36,433 nucleotides of DNA, taken from Calditrichaceae bacterium (GTDB lineage Bacteria > Calditrichota > Calditrichia > RBG-13-44-9 > J075). The notes beneath the pieces were generated by a model, which did no database searches, was not told the DNA's origin, and worked only from the letters and a program-made list of their open reading frames with translations. The translations under genes and the position numbers were made by a program. Of this stretch, positions 23,219 through 30,900 are shown piece after piece. Every line of letters begins with the position of its first letter. Positions within the stretch are counted from its first letter, which is position 1. The DNA lies in NCBI GenBank assembly GCA_013360445.1, contig JABWBP010000068.1, positions 1 through 36,433 of the forward strand, in the 5' to 3' direction.

Positions 23219-23893
23219 ATGAACGCTAAAAAGATACATTATTCTGCCAGGTCAACCTTTCAGCATCACGCGCCATATTACCGGCGAGACTTTCTGCGAT
23301 TTTTTCGCCGCCGGGGAGCCGAGGCCGCGCTTTTGCGCCCCGGGGCGCTCTCCGCGGAGCAGGTAAAGCGGCAGATCCAGGCTGTCGGCGTCGGCAAAGT
23401 TGTGGAACTCTACCGCATCGGGTATGACGGGGAACTCGACGATATGCCGGTGATCGTAGAAATTACCCGCATCTCCCCGGAGGGATTCTCCGGCAAAATC
23501 ATCAACGTGGAACGGAAGATCATTGAAGAAACTTCCCGTACCATGGTGTACGCCCGGCGGGGAGGGGGTATCATCGACTTCCTCTACGATGACGGCGACG
23601 TCAAAGAAATCCGCCTCAACCAGGATGCGGAAGAGCTTTCCGAAGCGCGGGATCTCTCCGGGCTGCAAGAAGTTCTGGCCGCCCTGGAGCCGAAGGATCG
23701 CATTCTGGTCGCGTACTACGATCAAAAACACCGCGGCACCGTGAACGTGGAGGGAACGCTGCTGGCAAAATCCTTTGCCAATACCCGCTTCAAGATGGTT
23801 ATCGAGAAGATCAACGGCATCGAGCTGGAGAAAAAGAACGAGAAGCTCTTCGACATCGAGCAGGACCTGGTCGTTGATATCGCCATCTGTTGA
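23219..23893 (+). CDS. Hypothetical protein, 224 residues
   Basis: I do not recognise this family. The N-terminus is very basic and His-rich (YSARSTFQHHAPYYRRDFLRFFRRR). It is followed by an acidic, strand-rich soluble body with hydrophobic beta segments (VVELYRIGYDGELDDMPVIVEITRI, FSGKIINVERKII, GGGIIDFLYDDGDVKEIRL). The C-terminus has a Lys/Glu segment (EKINGIELEKKNEKLFDIEQDLVVDIAIC). No TM segment or signal peptide is seen. The second half, with a strand-turn-strand pattern and repeated LEPKDRILVAYYDQK, hints at a small beta-barrel, which is inference only. The start at 23219 has AAGGG five nt upstream and an in-frame stop just before it. It lies upstream of a NusG-like regulator with a 143-bp gap. 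Confidence 0.7.
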   Translation: MNAKKIHYSARSTFQHHAPYYRRDFLRFFRRRGAEAALLRPGALSAEQVKRQIQAVGVGKVVELYRIGYDGELDDMPVIVEITRISPEGFSGKIINVERKIIEETSRTMVYARRGGGIIDFLYDDGDVKEIRLNQDAEELSEARDLSGLQEVLAALEPKDRILVAYYDQKHRGTVNVEGTLLAKSFANTRFKMVIEKINGIELEKKNEKLFDIEQDLVVDIAIC

Positions 23894-24036
23894 ATCCCTT
23901 CCGGGAGGCTCATTCGCCCGGTTTCCCTCTCCGAAATAAAAATATCTCCCCAAAATTGGCGAACATCACGGTTGAAGGGGGAGCTGGCGGTTAAACTTGT
24001 GCCGGTTTTTTTGATTTGGATTTCGAGGATTACGGA

Positions 24037-24582
24037 ATGTTCTGGTATGCTCTCTATACGCGCCCGCGCCATGAGAAGAAGGTCTTTCAGCAGCTGCTTG
24101 AAAAAAGAATCGAAGCCTTTCTGCCGCTGCAAAAAGAGCTGCGCAAATGGAAAGACCGCCGCAAGCTGGTGGAAACCCCCCTGTTTCACGGGTACGTGTT
24201 CATTCACATTGATTTGAGAGACCGCCTGGCCGCGCTGCAAACCCCCGGCGTGGTACGCCTGATTGCATTCGGGGGAGAGCCGGCGCGCATACCGGACTGG
24301 CAAATCGAGCAGTTGAAACGCGTTATCGAATCCGCCGAAGCCCTGCGCCCGGAAGAATACCTGAAAGCCGGCGATTACGTGGAAATTACCGGCGGCCCCC
24401 TGGCCGGCGTTCGCGGTTACCTGCGGGAAACTCGCGGGGAGTCGCGGGTAGCTATTTTGCTCGATGGTATTTACCAGTCCACCAGCTTTGTGGTAAAACA
24501 GGAGCAGGTGCGCAAGCTGAAACCGGCGGAATACGAGATGGCGCCGGGTGAAAAGTTGCAAGTAACAAGTGGCAAGTTGTAA
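24037..24582 (+). CDS. NusG paralogue, UpxY-type transcription antitermination factor
   Basis: The 181-residue protein has the NGN domain (MFWYALYTRPRHEKKVFQQL, FLPLQKELRKWKDRRKL, ETPLFHGYVFIHID) and a C-terminal KOW domain (YLKAGDYVEITGGPLAGVRGYL). Those segments match UpxY/RfaH-like specialised NusG proteins, which ride RNA polymerase through long polysaccharide operons. ATG 24037 follows GAGGA; an upstream TTG frame start is not needed. The last codons (KLQVTSGKL) are encoded by the AAGTTGC repeat array, so the array's growth has set the C-terminus. The next gene is a UDP-sugar epimerase, consistent with surface-polysaccharide control, but no longer sugar operon follows. Confidence 0.85.
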   Translation: MFWYALYTRPRHEKKVFQQLLEKRIEAFLPLQKELRKWKDRRKLVETPLFHGYVFIHIDLRDRLAALQTPGVVRLIAFGGEPARIPDWQIEQLKRVIESAEALRPEEYLKAGDYVEITGGPLAGVRGYLRETRGESRVAILLDGIYQSTSFVVKQEQVRKLKPAEYEMAPGEKLQVTSGKL

Positions 24583-24614
24583 GTTGCAAGTTCTCACTTG
24601 CCACTTGCCACTTC
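24553..24614. repeat. Inverted array of AAGTTGC heptamers spanning a stop codon
   Basis: The left arm (24553-24591) reads AAGTTGC, AAGTAAC, AAGTGGC, AAGTTGT, AAGTTGC. The right arm (24596-24614) is ACTTGCC, ACTTGCC, ACTTC. Part of the left arm is the last nine codons and the TAA (24580-24582) of the UpxY-like gene. The hairpin stands 51 nt before the epimerase ATG. Confidence 0.8.
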
Positions 24615-24664
24615 TTAATGGAAACGTTCAGGCTTATTCAGGAAAGAAAAGAAGGGATACGGAT

Positions 24665-25633
24665 ATGCGTTATTTGATCACAGGAGGTGCAGGTTTTATA
24701 GGATCGAACCTGGCCGAAGAACTGGTTCGCCGGGGCTGCCAGGTTCGGGTGTTCGACAATTTTTCTACCGGCAGACGCGAAAACCTGGCCGATTTTCTCG
24801 ATAAAATTGAAATCATCGAAGGCGATTTGCGCAATTATCACAACGTGCGGGAAGCGGTCGAAGGGGTGGATTTTGTGCTCCACCAGGCTGCGCTGCCTTC
24901 GGTACCGCGCTCGGTCAGCGATCCCATCTCCACGAACGATGTTAATGTTAGCGGCACTTTGAACCTGCTCCACGCCGCCAAAGACGCGAAAATCAAGCGG
25001 GTGGTATTCGCCTCATCTTCCTCGGTGTACGGCGACAGCCCCACCCTCCCCAAGCGCGAGGATATGGTTCCCGACCCCCTGTCGCCTTACGCGGTTTCCA
25101 AATTGGCCGGGGAAAAATATTGCCAGGTGTTTTCCCGTATTTACGGGCTGCACACCGTTGCTTTACGCTATTTCAACGTGTTCGGGCCGCGCCAGAACCC
25201 CGACTCCCAGTACTCCGCGGTGATTCCCAAATTCATCAAGGCGATTCTCCACGGCCAGCGCCCGGTGATTTTCGGCGACGGGGAGCAGAGCCGCGACTTT
25301 ACTTACATCTCCAACACCGTGGAAGCCAACATTTTAGCCGCGGAAGCGGAGTGTCCCCCCGGAATGGTGATGAATTGCGCCGTGCACCAGCGCACCAACT
25401 TGAATGAGCTGGCCGCGATGATCAATAAAATCCTGGGGAAGAACATTCAACCGGTTTACGAAAAGCCGCGCCCCGGCGACGTGAAGCACTCCTTTGCGGA
25501 CATCGATCTGCTAAAGAAAACCCTGAATTATGAACCCGGCGTTTTGTTCGAAGAGGGTTTGCGGCGCACCATTCGCTGGTACCAACAGCTTTATCTTCCC
25601 GAAGAAACCGGCATTGCCTCCCTGGCAATCTGA
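24665..25633 (+). CDS. NAD-dependent epimerase, UDP-N-acetylhexosamine 4-epimerase-like
   Basis: This is an extended SDR enzyme acting on nucleotide sugars. In the 322-residue product the NAD motif is TGGAGFIGS (6-14), the catalytic triad is SSSS (117-120) with Tyr142 and Lys146 (YAVSK), and RYFNVFGPRQNPDSQYSAVIPKF is the segment typical of WbpP/TviC-type UDP-GlcNAc 4-epimerases. The end of the domain (DFTYISNTVEANILAAEA, PRPGDVKHSFADI) is also characteristic. Whether the substrate is glucose/galactose or their N-acetyl forms is inferred from that resemblance. The start at 24665 has AAGGG eight nt upstream; an upstream extension to 24569 translates the repeat array. It lies directly after the UpxY-like regulator. 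Confidence 0.9.
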   Translation: MRYLITGGAGFIGSNLAEELVRRGCQVRVFDNFSTGRRENLADFLDKIEIIEGDLRNYHNVREAVEGVDFVLHQAALPSVPRSVSDPISTNDVNVSGTLNLLHAAKDAKIKRVVFASSSSVYGDSPTLPKREDMVPDPLSPYAVSKLAGEKYCQVFSRIYGLHTVALRYFNVFGPRQNPDSQYSAVIPKFIKAILHGQRPVIFGDGEQSRDFTYISNTVEANILAAEAECPPGMVMNCAVHQRTNLNELAAMINKILGKNIQPVYEKPRPGDVKHSFADIDLLKKTLNYEPGVLFEEGLRRTIRWYQQLYLPEETGIASLAI

Positions 25634-25695
25634 GCGGCTGCGGTTTTCAGCAATCGGGTATCACCCAAAGCGAAGTTTCTGGCCGTTTTTCGATT

Positions 25696-26571
25696 ATGAT
25701 AGACCTGCACACCCACAGCACCTATTCCGACGGCACCTTCACCCCGCAAGAGCTGCTCCGCGAAGCCGCCCGCCTGGGCCTCTCTGCCCTGGCTCTCACC
25801 GACCACGATACCATCGACGGGGTGGCGGAGTTTATGGAGTGGGGGAAACACTACGGCGTGGTTACCGTGCCGGGAGTGGAAATCAGCGTGGATAGCAAGC
25901 TGCCCAACAACGGCCACCTGCACCTGCTGGGTTTGTTCATCGATCCTTTTTCTACCCATCTCCAAGCAACTCTCCGCTACCTCCTGACTCAGCGCAACCT
26001 CCGGGCGGAGAAACTCATCCACAGGCTGAACGAGCTGAATATTCCCGTTACCGTGGAAGAATTGCTGGCCGAGGCAGGGGAGGGGGCCATCGGGCGCCCC
26101 CACGTCGCCAAAATCCTGCTGCGCCGGGGCGTGGTCGGTTCTATTCAAGAAGCGTTCGATGTGTACCTGGCAAAGGGAAAACCCGCCTACATCGACCAGG
26201 AGAAACTCCGCGAGGAAGCGGCCTTGAAACTGATCCGCGACGCCGGGGGCTTATCCATCCTGGCCCATCCCCATTTGATGAACTATGATACCTTTGCAGG
26301 GGCGCGGGACAAGATTCTGGAATTGAAAAAATTCGGCCTGGACGGGTTCGAAGCCTATTATTCCGGCATGCCCCGGGAATATACCGAAAAACTGCTTGCC
26401 CTGGCAGGGGAGGAGGGATTCGCCGTCTCCGGGGGCAGCGATTTTCACGGCCTCAATAAAGATTCCGTGCGCATGGGCAGCGGAAAAGATAACGATGTGC
26501 AGGTACCCGACGAAGTGCTGGCCGGCTTGCAAGAGCGCCGTAAAGCCCGGCAGCAGGAAAAACGCTTTTGA
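25696..26571 (+). CDS. PHP-domain metal-dependent phosphoesterase (RNase AM/YciV-like)
   Basis: The PHP domain binds two or three metals and hydrolyses phosphoesters. The 291-residue length and motif set match the YciV/RNase AM group (3',5'-nucleoside bisphosphate phosphatase or 5'-3' exoribonuclease). Motifs are DLHTHSTYSDG (3-13), LTDHDTIDG (34-42), GVEIS (60-64), GRPHVAK, LAHPH (about 193-197) and SGGSDFHG (about 248-255). A helical insert after residue 95 is typical of the group. The start at 25696 lacks a strong ribosome site; the gap to the epimerase is 62 nt, so co-transcription is possible. Which of the two related activities it has cannot be told from sequence. Confidence 0.85.
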   Translation: MIDLHTHSTYSDGTFTPQELLREAARLGLSALALTDHDTIDGVAEFMEWGKHYGVVTVPGVEISVDSKLPNNGHLHLLGLFIDPFSTHLQATLRYLLTQRNLRAEKLIHRLNELNIPVTVEELLAEAGEGAIGRPHVAKILLRRGVVGSIQEAFDVYLAKGKPAYIDQEKLREEAALKLIRDAGGLSILAHPHLMNYDTFAGARDKILELKKFGLDGFEAYYSGMPREYTEKLLALAGEEGFAVSGGSDFHGLNKDSVRMGSGKDNDVQVPDEVLAGLQERRKARQQEKRF

Positions 26572-26717
26572 GGGGTTGCCCCCCCGGTTCCCACATTTTT
26601 AAAAAACTTATCAGGAATGCAACGCTCCCGTAACACTGCGCCATTAAATTTATAGCTGCTCCGGGCGCGTTTATTGCGAATTTTACCGGGGAGTTATCAA
26701 AACACGGGAGACCTGCC

Positions 26718-27023
26718 ATGCAATCCGATCAACCCCTGAAACGCAAGACCATTTACCTCTTCTTATTTGGCATGATCGACGACGATGACGTCGAATCTTT
26801 CAACCGGCAGCTTAAATTACTGCTCGCCGCGAACGTTCAGGAAGTGGTCTTTAATTTCTCCAGCGTAACCGGCCTCACCGGCGCGACCTTGAATATCTTC
26901 GCCGAATTTTACCGCTCCCTGCTCAACAAGGGCAAAGCGGTGCGCATCGAAGGCGTTAACGATTACGTCTTCGAGCGCCTCCGCTCGCTTGGCCTGGAAA
27001 TGCCGGCGGCGCTGCCGGTTTGA
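26718..27023 (+). CDS. STAS-domain protein
   Basis: The 101-residue protein is a single STAS domain, as in anti-sigma factor antagonists. It shows alternating strand-helix structure, with VQEVVFNFSSVTGLTGATLNIFAEFYRSLLNKGKAVRIEGVN as the core beta-alpha unit. The Ser/Thr stretch TGLTGAT sits where the phosphorylated Ser of SpoIIAA-like proteins lies. The partner kinase or anti-sigma factor is not in the window. The start at 26718 follows GGGAGA at seven nt. A short acidic run (DDDDVES) near residue 21 replaces the usual first loop. Confidence 0.75.
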   Translation: MQSDQPLKRKTIYLFLFGMIDDDDVESFNRQLKLLLAANVQEVVFNFSSVTGLTGATLNIFAEFYRSLLNKGKAVRIEGVNDYVFERLRSLGLEMPAALPV

Positions 27024-27061
27024 GCAGAAGTCTCATTTGATCCTCCGCTCGGCTAATTTTT

Positions 27062-27090
27062 TTGCAAAAATCCCTCCGATTAGTTATTTT
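27062..27090 (+). promoter_or_regulatory. Possible promoter for the YceI gene
   Basis: TTGCAA (27062-27067) and TATTTT (27085-27090) are separated by 17 nt, 84 nt upstream of the YceI ATG, in an AT-rich stretch that begins with a T run. By-eye assignment only. Confidence 0.3.
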
Positions 27091-27173
27091 CACATGAACA
27101 ATGATCCGCCCTGCATGAGAAGCGGGCGTAGTTGAGAATTTTAACACCAGTAGCCATGGTAAAGGGGTGAATT

Positions 27174-27800
27174 ATGAAAATTCGCAACGTTTTATGGATT
27201 TGGGCGTTTCTGGCCGGCGGTTTCTTAACCGCGCAGGATAAATGGGACCTGGATAAGGCCCACTCCTCGGTCAGCTTCGAAGCAGAGCACATCGTAATGC
27301 TGAAAGAAGTGCAGGAAGAAGAGGGAGAATTTCTTCTGGGCGCCACCCATGGGGCCTTCAAAGATTTTGATATCACCTTTACCCAGGGGCGCAGCGATTT
27401 TTCCGATAGCCGGGTGGAAGCGGTCATCCGGGTGAACAGCATCGACACCGGGCATGAATTGCGCGACGGGCATTTGAAATCGGAAAGCTTCTTTTACATG
27501 AATAAGTACCCCGTGATCGTTTTCAAAAGCGATTCCTTCGAGAAAACCGGGGAAAACACCTTCAAAATCAGCGGCGACCTGACCTTGCGAGGAGTCACGA
27601 AGCCGATTGAGATGATCGCCACGCTCACCGGGGAGCCGGTAGAGCGGTCCGGTTACCAGTTTATCTCGATCACCGCCACCGGGAAATTGAACCGGTACGA
27701 TTACGGCCTGCGCTGGAACGAAGTGATGGAAACCGGGGGATTCCGCATCTCCAATTACATTAAATTCTCCATCCAGGGGAATTTTATGAAGAAGAGATAG
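27174..27800 (+). CDS. YceI family secreted protein
   Basis: The 208-residue protein has a signal peptide (MKIRNVLWIWAFLAGGFLTAQ) and the YceI lipocalin-like barrel, which binds polyisoprenoid or other amphiphiles in the periplasm. Characteristic segments are WDLDKAHSSVSFEAEH, VIRVNSIDTGHELRDGHLKSESFFYMNKYPVIVF, ISGDLTLRGVTKPIEM and YDYGLRW. A stretch of Glu (QEEEGEF) extends the first loop. The start at 27174 has AAAGGGG upstream. The presence of HMG-CoA reductase in the same window makes isoprenoid ligands an attractive but unproven idea. It is convergent with the giant gene, with a shared terminator between. Confidence 0.9.
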   Translation: MKIRNVLWIWAFLAGGFLTAQDKWDLDKAHSSVSFEAEHIVMLKEVQEEEGEFLLGATHGAFKDFDITFTQGRSDFSDSRVEAVIRVNSIDTGHELRDGHLKSESFFYMNKYPVIVFKSDSFEKTGENTFKISGDLTLRGVTKPIEMIATLTGEPVERSGYQFISITATGKLNRYDYGLRWNEVMETGGFRISNYIKFSIQGNFMKKR

Positions 27801-27853
27801 GAAGGGCCATACATATTCCCGGAGTGCTTGCCCCCCGGCCGGTTCTAAAAACC

Positions 27854-27887
27854 GCAACCCCGGCCGCGTTCATGCAGCCGGGGTTGC
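27854..27887. terminator. Strong hairpin between convergent genes, probably bidirectional terminator
   Basis: GCAACCCCGGC (27854-27864) pairs perfectly with GCCGGGGTTGC (27877-27887) over a 12-nt loop. On the minus strand GGTTTTTAG follows, fitting termination of the giant gene. On the plus strand the tail is only TTCAGGC. It sits 54 nt after the YceI stop. Confidence 0.65.
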
Positions 27888-27944
27888 TTCAGGCATTCTC
27901 CTCGCCCCACCGAAAGATGTTTACGGATGAAACGTAAAAGGTAA

Positions 27945-27997
27945 TTTCACGCTTCACGTTTTACGCAATACGGGATACGTATTGCGTATTCCGTTTC
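27945..27997. repeat. Short GTATTGC/ACGCAAT inverted array overlapping a stop codon
   Basis: ACGCAATACG (27963-27972) pairs perfectly with CGTATTGCGT (27978-27987); related words flank it on both sides. The right end reaches the stop codon of the giant gene (27996-27998). It is the third member of the GTATTGC family in the window. Confidence 0.65.
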
Positions 27998-30900
27998 ACT
28001 TCAAGAGCATCATCTTCTGCACTTTACTGAACGATCCCGCCTTGAGCGCATAGATGTACATTCCCGAGGCCAGCTGCGAAGCGTCGAACAAAACCGCGTG
28101 CCGTCCCGCTTCGCGCTGCCCATGCACCAGCTCCGCTACCTTTTGCCCCAGGATGTTGTAAACCGAGAGCGATACCTCGCCGGCTACCGGCAGATCGTAA
28201 CGGATGGTGGTCGCCGGGTTGAAGGGGTTGGGATAATTCACGTACAACTCGAACTCCGTGGGCAGGCCTTCGAAGTTCCAGAAGATCGGCCCCTGTCCCT
28301 CGCCCTTGTAGAGAATATTTCCCGGGGGAACGATGCCGGCGCCGATCTGCTGCTGCAGGTTCATCTTCTCGGCCAGGTTCTTCGCCAGCTCATCGTTGGA
28401 AGTTGTTCCGTCGGTGAGCAAGAGGGAGACATAGGTAAGCACGTCCCCGGCCGTGCGATTGTCTGCGGTAACGACGGTGTACTGCCCGATCTTCAGGGAA
28501 GTGAAATTGAGCAGCGTCGCGGCCAACTGCTGCCGGGCGCGCTTCCACATCGGCGCATTGCCCTTAACGCTTAACACTTCCTGCCATTGTCCGAAGGTGG
28601 TCATATCCTCAAAAATATCGAAGTGGGGAGTGTAATGCTCGTGAATCCTGGCGATGTAATCGTACAACGCCGCTTCGGTTTCCTGGGCGTGGCCGCGCCC
28701 GGTGAGGTACACGTCGAATTGGTGTTTCCAGTAGCCCATGCTGCGGGCTTCATTTCCAATCACCACCTCGGTCAAGGCAAAATTCACCACCGTGGGGCAA
28801 GTTGCGGCCAGATCCACCACTTTTGGATTTCCATCCGAGGCGTAGCCCAGCGGCTCTACGATCATTACCTGGTAGATATCCACAGGAACATCGTTGAATT
28901 CATACGCTCCCAGGTCATCGGTGGTTGAATACGGAAAAGCGAGCAACGGCAGGCCTTCGTTATCTAAAAGCTTAACGATGACATTCGCTAATCCTTCCCC
29001 GTTCGCCGTTACCCTGCCGGAGACGTCACAGGCGGTCGGCTGCTCGACGCCGGTTCCGGTTACCGCCACGCTGTCCAATTCGCAGGAGGCGTCGTGCTGG
29101 AAAAATATCTTCCCGCTGAAAGTTCCCGCTGCGCCGGGCGCAAATTGAATGGTGAAGGTCGCATTTTCACCGGCAGCAACCGTGGCGCCGCCTGGCGTTA
29201 CCGTAAAGTTGGGATCATTGGAAGTTGCCGCGCTAACAGTCAGAACGACATTGCCGGGATTGGATACTTCCACAGTCTGGGTGGCGCTGCCGCCGGGATT
29301 CACGCTGCCAAAATTCAAGTCAGAAGCAGACAGGGCGAACAGTTGGAAGCTGACCGGGTTGCTGAATTTGAAGGCTTCGCCCAGATCGCCGACGATGAAG
29401 CCCTGCCCGGCGATGATCTCGATGTCTTCCAAAAGCAGGCTGAGTTCGATATCCACCGGGGTCCAGGTATCGCCGCAGTCTTCGGTTTTCAGCACCGTGC
29501 CGTCGTCGCCCACGCAGTAAGCGATTCGGGGGCTGACCACTTTGCAGGCCTTCAGGTCCACCGTTACTCCGCTGACCAGCGGTTCCCAGGTCAACCCGCC
29601 GTTGCGGGTGCGGCAGATGATCCCGCCGGAGCCCACGATGTAACCGAAATTCTCATTCACGAAGGCGCAGGCGTAGAAGGTGTTGCTCACCCCGGGATTG
29701 CGCGAAACCCAGCTTCCGCCAACATAGCGGCACACCGCGCCGTTTTCCCCGACCGCATAGGCCGTGGTACCGATGGCGTACACCCCGTAGAGGGTGATGG
29801 TCACGCCGCTGGTTTGGGGAGCCCAGTTGGTTCCGTTATAGATGCAGATGGTTCCGTTGCCGCCTACCACCCAACCGAGACTGGCATTGATGAAGGAAGC
29901 GTCGTAGAAGGTCACCGTGGTGCCGGTGCTGTAAACAGAATAATTCAGCCCGGAATTATCGGTATGGCAGATGTGCCCGTTGCTGCCGATCAGGAACAGG
30001 CGGCTGCCCACGTACCGGATGGCGTGCAGGTTGACGCCGGCGTTGATGTTCCGCGCCGTCCAGTTCAGCCCGCCGTTGGTAGTGTAGAGCACCCTGCCGC
30101 CAAACCCGCCCGCGCTGCCCTGCAGGCCGTTGATGAAGGAAACCCCGGTCAGGCGCGTGGAAACCCCGGTATTCAGCACCGTGTAAGCGGAAGAAACCGC
30201 CTGGCTGTTCACCACCAGGCTGGAGACGACGCAGTCGCCGTCATGGTCAAAACTGATGCTGGCGCTGGCCGAACCGGTAACGGTGGGAGCAAAGGCGATC
30301 TGGAAGACCTGGCTGCTGTTAGGCCCTACTACTGCATTCGCAGGTGAAATGGTGAAAGCCGGGTTATCCGAAACGATAGAGGAGATATCCAGATCAATGG
30401 TTCCATCGTTCGTGACGGTAATGTTACCGCTCTGGTTAGAGCCGACGCTGGCAGTTTCCACTTCTAACGTGTCGCTGGAAAGCGCGAAAAGTTGGTAATT
30501 CTGGATGGTGGAGTTGCTGAATTTAAATGCCTCGCCTAAATCGCCGACGATGAAGCCCTGCCCGCTGACGATGTCGATGTCTTCCAAAATCAGGCTCAGG
30601 TCGATGTTTACCTGGGTCCAGGTTTCTCCGCAGTCAACCGTTTGCAGCACCACCCCGTCGTCGCCCAAACAGTAGGCCACCTTCGGGCTGATGATCTTGC
30701 AGGCGCGCAGGGTTGCGTTCACCCCGCTGGTCAGCGCCACCCAGGTCGCCCCGCCGTCGCGGGTGCGGCAAATGGTGCCGTTTTCGCCCACGGCGTAGCC
30801 GAACTTCGGATTCACAAAGGCCACCCCGTAGAAGGTGACGTTGGTATTGCTGGTCAGGGAAACCCAACCGCCGTTGACGTATTTGCAGATGGTTCCTAAC

